From Caldifarciminota bacterium (GTDB lineage Bacteria > Hydrothermota > Hydrothermia > LBFQ01), in NCBI GenBank assembly GCA_015492295.1, contig WGFI01000011.1:1-33486 (forward strand): DNA of 33,486 nt, written 5' to 3'. Position 1 is the stretch's first letter. Each line of letters starts with the position of its first letter. The translations under genes were made by a program, and so were the position numbers. Below are positions 27,616 through 33,486 of this stretch, piece by piece. The notes beneath the pieces are model-generated. The model was not told the origin of the DNA and ran no database searches. It worked only from the letters and a program-made list of their open reading frames with translations.

Positions 27616-28803
27616 ATGATAAAGAATACGATGATCCTTCTGCTGATTTTGTCCCCGCTGTACGCGGATGAATTGAGATTGATCCGGGAATGGAGATTCG
27701 GCTCCTATGGTTCCGATGTATGGGGGTATAAAGCGAGCGACGGTACCCAGTACGCCATATACGGAGTCAGCTGGGGTATAGCAATAGTGAATGTGAATAC
27801 TTTGAGCGTAGCGGATACCATACAATTAGATTCCTGCCTATGGAGGGATTTCAAAACCTACCGCAATTACCTGTACGCCGTTGAAGACTGCTGGGACAAT
27901 CCAGGAATAGGCATATTGATCATAGACCTGAGTCCCCTGCCGGATAGTGTCAGGTATGTGAAATCATACACCGATCAAGGAGGGCACTTTCATAATATCT
28001 ATATAGATACAGCAACTGCGACACTGCTGGCTGCTAATGGTAATATAAAAGTTATGGATATAAGTGATCCCGAAAATCCCGTTGCATATACACCTATACC
28101 CACATCCGTACATGATATATACGCAAGAAACGATACCGTATATGTGGCGGAAGGAACTAACAGCTTCTCAATATGGGACATAACCGATAAAAGTAATCCC
28201 ACATTGATAGTTAGAAAGGATATACCGGGCGGTTGGTTGGTGCATAACATATGGGTGAATGATGATAGAACTCTGGCCATAACAACCGAGGAAGATGTGT
28301 ATAGAACGGTTAAAATCTGGGATATTTCAGATTTGAACAATATAATCCTACTCGGAGAGTACTTAGGAGCCAACTCTTTGGCCCATAATGCTTACATTTT
28401 CGGTGATAAAGCCTTCATATCTCATTATGGTTATGGGGTCGTTGTTCTTGATATAAGCGACCCTATGAATCCCCTTGAAGTTGCCCATTACGATACTTAT
28501 GATCCCTGTTGGGGTGTTTATCCTTTTACAGACGGTGGATATGTATATGCGAGTGGTATGGATGGGTATCTTTATATACTCAAATACGATAGTATCCCTT
28601 TGAACGCCAGAGAAGTTGAAAATATAGGTTTAAACTTGGAAAAACCCTCAACGGTAAATATATATGACGCCTCAGGTAGGAAAATATTTTCCACCAAGAT
28701 AAAAGGAAAGTTTGTATGGAAACCCAAAAAGCGAGGAGTATATTTTTATGAAGTAAAGCGTGAAGATGGTGTATTTAGGGGCAAAATGATGTATTTGAAG
28801 TGA
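27616..28803 (+). CDS. Secreted LVIVD-repeat / choice-of-anchor-B-like protein with T9SS-like C-terminal tail
   Basis: Signal peptide MIKNTMILLLILSPLYA; repeated 'VxDISDPxNPxxVA' units; tail VNIYDASGRKIFSTKIKGKFVWKPKKRGVYFYEVKREDGVFRGKMMYLK. Confidence 0.85.
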   Translation: MIKNTMILLLILSPLYADELRLIREWRFGSYGSDVWGYKASDGTQYAIYGVSWGIAIVNVNTLSVADTIQLDSCLWRDFKTYRNYLYAVEDCWDNPGIGILIIDLSPLPDSVRYVKSYTDQGGHFHNIYIDTATATLLAANGNIKVMDISDPENPVAYTPIPTSVHDIYARNDTVYVAEGTNSFSIWDITDKSNPTLIVRKDIPGGWLVHNIWVNDDRTLAITTEEDVYRTVKIWDISDLNNIILLGEYLGANSLAHNAYIFGDKAFISHYGYGVVVLDISDPMNPLEVAHYDTYDPCWGVYPFTDGGYVYASGMDGYLYILKYDSIPLNAREVENIGLNLEKPSTVNIYDASGRKIFSTKIKGKFVWKPKKRGVYFYEVKREDGVFRGKMMYLK

Positions 28804-28834
28804 TTCTGAATTCCCCCTTAAAATATTTGGTATC

Positions 28835-30097
28835 ATGAGAAAGATAGGTTTAATATCTCTTCTCACCGTATCCCCCATATATGCGGATACACTAACTCTG
28901 GTTCAAAGATGGAGATTCGGTTCTTATGGTTCCGATGTATGGGGGTATAAAGCGAGCGACGGTACGCAGTACGCCATATACGGAGTCAGCTGGGGTATAG
29001 CAATAGTGAATGTGAATACCCTGAGCTTGGCCGATACGGTAAGAGCCGCAACCTGTTTATGGAGAGATTTTAAGACTTATCGCAACTACCTCTACGCCGT
29101 TTCCGAATGTACAGGGCCGAGGGAGGGAATAATGATCATAGACCTGAGCACCTTACCGGATAGCGTGAGATATGTGAAATCGTACATATATGGGGGAGAT
29201 ACAACTTCGCACAATATCTACATAGATACAGTTTCTGGATTTCTATATGCGGTTAAGCAAGATATGTCAGGAGTTAGAGTTATAGATATAAATGATCCGG
29301 AAAATCCCGTTGAGTATCCCTATATTCCCACGGGTGAAGCGCATGATATTTATGTGAGAAACGATACGGTGTTCGTCTCCGAAGGATACATGGGATCATT
29401 TTCGGTCTGGGATTTGACGGATAAGAGCAATCCCACCTTCATAACGAGGAAGTACATACCCGCTTCCGGTTATTCGCACAATATATGGGTCAATGAGAGC
29501 GGAACGATAGCGGTAACCACCGAAGAAGAAGCATATAAGACCATAAAGGTTTGGGATATATCAGATCTCAGCAACATAACACTTCTTGGTGAGTACTTAG
29601 GGGGGAATTTCCTCGCGCATAACGCCTTAATAATGGGAGATAAGGTATTTATATCGCATTATACATACGGTGTCGCCGTCGTTGATATAAGCGATCCCAC
29701 AAATCCAACGGAGGTTGCACATTATGATACATATACTGCCAGCGATGATCCCGATTACAGCGGTTGCTGGGGCGTTTATCCATATACCGATGGGGGATAT
29801 GTATATGCCGGGAACATGAACGGATACCTCTATATACTCCGATATGACACGACCTTAACCTATGTTTCTGAGATAAAGATTGATTCAAAGGATCTCCGTA
29901 TCTTTGTAAAGGATGACGAATTGTACGCTCATTTAGATGGACAGGGTTATATAAGGATATACGATTTGGGAGGTAGGATGGTTTTCCGATCGGAAGTTAA
30001 GGGAGCTCTAAGGTGGAAACCGAATAGGAAAGGAGTATATTTCTATGAGCTGAGACATTCCAAAGGGTACGAAAGAGGTAAGATCCTGATTAGGTAG
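28835..30097 (+). CDS. Paralogous secreted LVIVD-repeat protein with T9SS-like C-terminal tail
   Basis: Tandem paralog of 27616-28803; signal peptide MRKIGLISLLTVSPIYA; tail IRIYDLGGRMVFRSEVKGALRWKPNRKGVYFYELRHSKGYERGKILIR. Confidence 0.85.
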   Translation: MRKIGLISLLTVSPIYADTLTLVQRWRFGSYGSDVWGYKASDGTQYAIYGVSWGIAIVNVNTLSLADTVRAATCLWRDFKTYRNYLYAVSECTGPREGIMIIDLSTLPDSVRYVKSYIYGGDTTSHNIYIDTVSGFLYAVKQDMSGVRVIDINDPENPVEYPYIPTGEAHDIYVRNDTVFVSEGYMGSFSVWDLTDKSNPTFITRKYIPASGYSHNIWVNESGTIAVTTEEEAYKTIKVWDISDLSNITLLGEYLGGNFLAHNALIMGDKVFISHYTYGVAVVDISDPTNPTEVAHYDTYTASDDPDYSGCWGVYPYTDGGYVYAGNMNGYLYILRYDTTLTYVSEIKIDSKDLRIFVKDDELYAHLDGQGYIRIYDLGGRMVFRSEVKGALRWKPNRKGVYFYELRHSKGYERGKILIR

Positions 30098-30102
30098 ATT
30101 CC

Positions 30103-32757
30103 CTACACTGTTATGATGTTGATGATCTTGTTGGGTACATAGATGACTTTTTTTATCCCTTTGGATATGTATCTTCTCAATCTTTCATCACCTTTAACAA
30201 CCTCCAAAACCTTATCCTCCGAAGCATTGAAAGGAACCGTGATCCTACCCCTAAACCTTCCGTTTATTTGCACTCCTATCTCAACACTCTCCTTTTTCAA
30301 TCCTTTCAATGGTTGGGGCAGTGGTGTTTGGAAAACGCTTTTCTTACCGTACATCTCATCCATAGAAAATTCGTGGAACAATTCCTCCGATAGATGTGGA
30401 GCGATTGGAGCCAGTAGCCTTATGAAGTTATCAACGAACCAACCGAGAACCTCCTTTGAAAGCTTATACTTATCAACCTCGTTTAGTCCCTCCATGAGCT
30501 TCGCTATCGCCGTATTGAACTTAAATTTGTCGTAATCCTTCATTATACCATCTATTAAATCGTTGAATTTTAAAACGAACTCTTTATCCTCGCCTTTGAG
30601 ATTTTGATGATCTATGACCCGAACGGGTCTTATACCTTCCTCGTGAAGCTCATAAAACACCCTCCAAACCCTATTGAGGAACCTTATCGCGGCGGTTGAT
30701 GTCGCATCGGTCCATTCAAAGTCCATATCGGGTGGAGCGGCGAACAGTATGGCCACCCTCGCGGTATCCGCACCGTACCTATCAACGAATGGACCTAAGG
30801 GGACTATGTTTCCTCTTGATTTGGACATCATCTCCACTCTCTCCTCCAAAGGCGTTCCATCCTTTTTAAGGTAAGGTTTTCCATCTTTGTACTCCACATC
30901 CTCCGGATTGGGAAAGCTCTTTAAATGAACGGGAGACCACCAGAATTTTTTGAGTACCAAACCCTGAGTAAATAAATTGGCGAAAGGTTCATCGTATTCA
31001 AGCATACCCTCATCGTAAAGCACCTTAGTTATGAATCTGGCGTATATTAAGTGTTTCGTAGCATGCTCCGCCCCACCTATGTACTGATCAACGGGCATCC
31101 AGAGGTTCGCCTTTTCGGGATCAAATATGTCCTCATCATTCTTAGGATCCGTAAATCTTAGGAAGTACCATGAGGAATCAACGAATGTATCCATAGTGTC
31201 CGGATCCCTTTTGGCATCCGAACCACATTTGGGACACTTGGTATTTATGAAATCTTCAATATCTTCAAGCGGTGATCTGCCTTTTGGTAAGAAATTCTCC
31301 GTATGGGGGAGAATTATGGGTAAATCTTTTTCCGGTACCGGCACCTCACCGCACTTCGGACAGTGTATTATAGGTATGGGGGCGCCCCAATACCTCTGTC
31401 TTGAAACCAACCAATCCCTTATACGATACGCCGTCTTCCTTCCCCCAAGGTTCTTGGATTCCAATTCTTCCGCTATCCTTTTTATAGCCTCATCGGAGCT
31501 CAAACCCGTGAATTTTAACGAATTTTTCAATATACCCTTCTTCTCGTAAGCCCTCTTAGGTTTAAATACATATCTCTTTCCTTTATACTCAAACGAATAA
31601 TCCTCCGATTCCGTCTCTTCACACATGGCATCTATGAACTCCTCAAAATCTTTCCCCTCGTTTTTTTCGGGGAAGACTACGATTTTTATCGGTAAATTGT
31701 ATCTCGTAGCAAATTCAAAATCCCTCTGATCATGAGCCGGAACGCCCATAACCACACCCGTTCCATACTCGCCCAGTACATAATCCGCAACATATACGGG
31801 TACCTCCTCATCCGTAAATGGATGCTTGGCATACAGACCTGTAAATACTCCCGTTTTCCCTTTCTCCCTCTCCTCAGGAGATTTTATCAAGGATTCGTTG
31901 ATATAATCTATGATTTTCTCTCTAGTCTCAGGACCGACATTCTTCAATATATCTTCAACGATTTCGCTATCAGGTGCTACGCTTATGAAGGTTACCCCAA
32001 AAAGGGTGTCGGCCCTTGTTGTGAAAACCTTCAAAGGTATATCTCCCACCTTAAAAACGATTTCAACGCCTACACTCTTACCTATCCAATTCTCCTGCTG
32101 CTTTATAACATGCTCGGGCCAGTGCCCCCTAAGTTTATCAAGATCCTTTAACAGTCTTTCGGCATAATCGGTTATTTTAAAGAACCATTGAATCAGCTTT
32201 CTCTTCTCAACTTTACTCTTGCACCTTTCACACTTTCCATCAATTACCTGCTCATTGGCCAGAACCGTTTTACAGCTCGGACACCAATTCACCCATGCCC
32301 CCTTCCTATAAGCGAGACCTCTCTTGTATAGTATAAGAAACAGCTTCTGCGTCCATTTGTAATATTCAGATGAGGATGTTGCCAACTCTCTATCCCAATC
32401 GTATGATATTCCCAACCTTTCAAGTTGCGATTTGAACCCTTTTATATTTTCCTCCGTCCATTCTTTCGGATGTATCCCCCATTGTATAGCCGCGTTTTCG
32501 GCCGGAAGTCCGAAGGAATCCCAACCCATAGGGTGCAACACATCGTATCCTTGCATCATCTTTATACGAGCGACAGCATCACCTATGGCATAATTCTTCA
32601 AGTGTCCCATGTGTAAATCCTTACCAGAAGGATAAGGAAACATTTCAAGAACATAGAATTTCCTCTTAGGTCTTTCGGGTGCCTTATAAAGATTTATATC
32701 CTTCCAGAGTCTTTGCCATTTCGGTTCAATATTTTTTGGATCGTAGTCTTTCTGCAT
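30103..32757 (-). CDS. leuS: Leucyl-tRNA synthetase
   Basis: EMFPYPSGKDLHMGHLKNYAIGDAVAR (HMGH), RDWLVSRQRYWGAPIPIIHC, MMSKSRGNIV (KMSKS-type), WFVDNFIRLLAPIAPHLSEELF. Confidence 0.97.
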   Translation of the reverse strand: MQKDYDPKNIEPKWQRLWKDINLYKAPERPKRKFYVLEMFPYPSGKDLHMGHLKNYAIGDAVARIKMMQGYDVLHPMGWDSFGLPAENAAIQWGIHPKEWTEENIKGFKSQLERLGISYDWDRELATSSSEYYKWTQKLFLILYKRGLAYRKGAWVNWCPSCKTVLANEQVIDGKCERCKSKVEKRKLIQWFFKITDYAERLLKDLDKLRGHWPEHVIKQQENWIGKSVGVEIVFKVGDIPLKVFTTRADTLFGVTFISVAPDSEIVEDILKNVGPETREKIIDYINESLIKSPEEREKGKTGVFTGLYAKHPFTDEEVPVYVADYVLGEYGTGVVMGVPAHDQRDFEFATRYNLPIKIVVFPEKNEGKDFEEFIDAMCEETESEDYSFEYKGKRYVFKPKRAYEKKGILKNSLKFTGLSSDEAIKRIAEELESKNLGGRKTAYRIRDWLVSRQRYWGAPIPIIHCPKCGEVPVPEKDLPIILPHTENFLPKGRSPLEDIEDFINTKCPKCGSDAKRDPDTMDTFVDSSWYFLRFTDPKNDEDIFDPEKANLWMPVDQYIGGAEHATKHLIYARFITKVLYDEGMLEYDEPFANLFTQGLVLKKFWWSPVHLKSFPNPEDVEYKDGKPYLKKDGTPLEERVEMMSKSRGNIVPLGPFVDRYGADTARVAILFAAPPDMDFEWTDATSTAAIRFLNRVWRVFYELHEEGIRPVRVIDHQNLKGEDKEFVLKFNDLIDGIMKDYDKFKFNTAIAKLMEGLNEVDKYKLSKEVLGWFVDNFIRLLAPIAPHLSEELFHEFSMDEMYGKKSVFQTPLPQPLKGLKKESVEIGVQINGRFRGRITVPFNASEDKVLEVVKGDERLRRYISKGIKKVIYVPNKIINIITV

Positions 32758-32786
32758 AAGCGGGAATTTTACAATTGAAAAGTGTT

Positions 32787-33486
32787 TTAAGGAAGGATAT
32801 GCACCTTATACGGATAACCGTTGAGTTTCAAGAAGTATATTCCACGAGGTAGTTTTACGAATGTCCGACCTTGAACCTTTCCATACTTTATCAGCTTTCC
32901 CGATGCCGTATATATTTTATAACTTCCATCACCTTTAATAAGTATGCCATTTGAAACCACTTTGAAATTGGCGAAACAGACCTCTTCGGATATACCGAGT
33001 TCATCGTCTCCACCGACAGGAGCGCAACTCTGCGATGTTGTTAGGTTGAATGTCACGGTGTCCAATGTGCTGAGGGTTGCGTATGTGAAACTTATGGGTG
33101 TGTATCCCGATGTTATGGAAAGACTTACAGGGTACTTTGAAGGGGTGTAAGTTCTCGGAGAGCATAAGCTACAAGTGTTTCCCGATGTATCAGTCTTAAC
33201 TATCCATAACTCCCAATTTCCCGTGAAAGACTTTGTCCTTCCCACTATCATATAACCCAAGTCAGGGGTTTTAACAACATCAAGGAACTCATCGTAATCC
33301 GCTCCTCCATAGGTCTTAAACCAAATTATATTTCCGAGCGTGTCTATCTTCATCATAAAAGCATCGTATCCACCCGAACCGTAGGAAGCGGTTATCCCAA
33401 CCACAACATAATACCCCGGCGTGAAATCCTCTATTATTGCGTTCGGCCAGTCATGCGCCGAGCCTTGAACACAGTATGCCCTGATC
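32787..33486 (-). CDS. Secreted repeat protein with T9SS-like C-terminal tail (5' end outside window)
   Basis: GGYDAFMMKIDTLGNIIWFKTYGGADYDEFLDVVKTPDLGYMIVGRTKS; tail YKIYTASGKLIKYGKVQGRTFVKLPRGIYFLKLNGYPYKVHILP. Frame open to 33486 (AYCVQGSAHDWPNAIIEDFTPGYYVVVG). Confidence 0.8.
   Translation of the reverse strand, partial: IRAYCVQGSAHDWPNAIIEDFTPGYYVVVGITASYGSGGYDAFMMKIDTLGNIIWFKTYGGADYDEFLDVVKTPDLGYMIVGRTKSFTGNWELWIVKTDTSGNTCSLCSPRTYTPSKYPVSLSITSGYTPISFTYATLSTLDTVTFNLTTSQSCAPVGGDDELGISEEVCFANFKVVSNGILIKGDGSYKIYTASGKLIKYGKVQGRTFVKLPRGIYFLKLNGYPYKVHILP

Noticed and set aside
30143-32167. Plus-strand ORFs up to 140 aa across leuS
   Set aside because: Antisense to LeuRS, which has all class I motifs.
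1-33486. tRNA or rRNA genes
   Set aside because: No cloverleaf with GTTCGANTC-type T-arm or rRNA-like stretches were seen in the few intergenic gaps; not exhaustively scanned with a covariance model.

Overview
This 33.5-kb window comes from a compact bacterial chromosome with short or overlapping gene junctions. Several secreted proteins end in T9SS-like C-terminal tails, and outer-membrane beta-barrel-like proteins are present. The style suggests a thermophilic candidate phylum (WOR-3/Hydrothermae-like), but that is inference only. Recognisable housekeeping genes are a CCA/poly(A) nucleotidyltransferase, a universal stress protein, isocitrate dehydrogenase, cytidine deaminase, D-Ala-D-Ala ligase, a DegP/HtrA protease, a NuoF-like subunit, a sodium:solute symporter, a YfhO-like membrane protein, an M20 peptidase, a multidomain amidase and LeuRS. 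The most interesting region is 16.7-26.9 kb. It holds a translationally coupled 7-gene operon: a tandem degenerate MCP-like membrane protein, a 64-aa free-standing MCP-tip-like microprotein, CheY, CheC, a TPR protein, a DUF4388-TPR protein and a patatin phospholipase. No CheA or CheW is encoded in the window. The ~10-kb segment is bounded by a perfect 32-bp inverted repeat that is also the repeat unit of a minimal CRISPR-like repeat-spacer-repeat. Gene debris abuts both repeats: a truncated TonB-type receptor, a truncated N6-adenine methyltransferase, and a three-gene operon whose members all carry inactivating lesions. A recurring TTTCAA-N3-TAWAAT element 6-10 nt upstream of many start codons suggests leaderless transcription.
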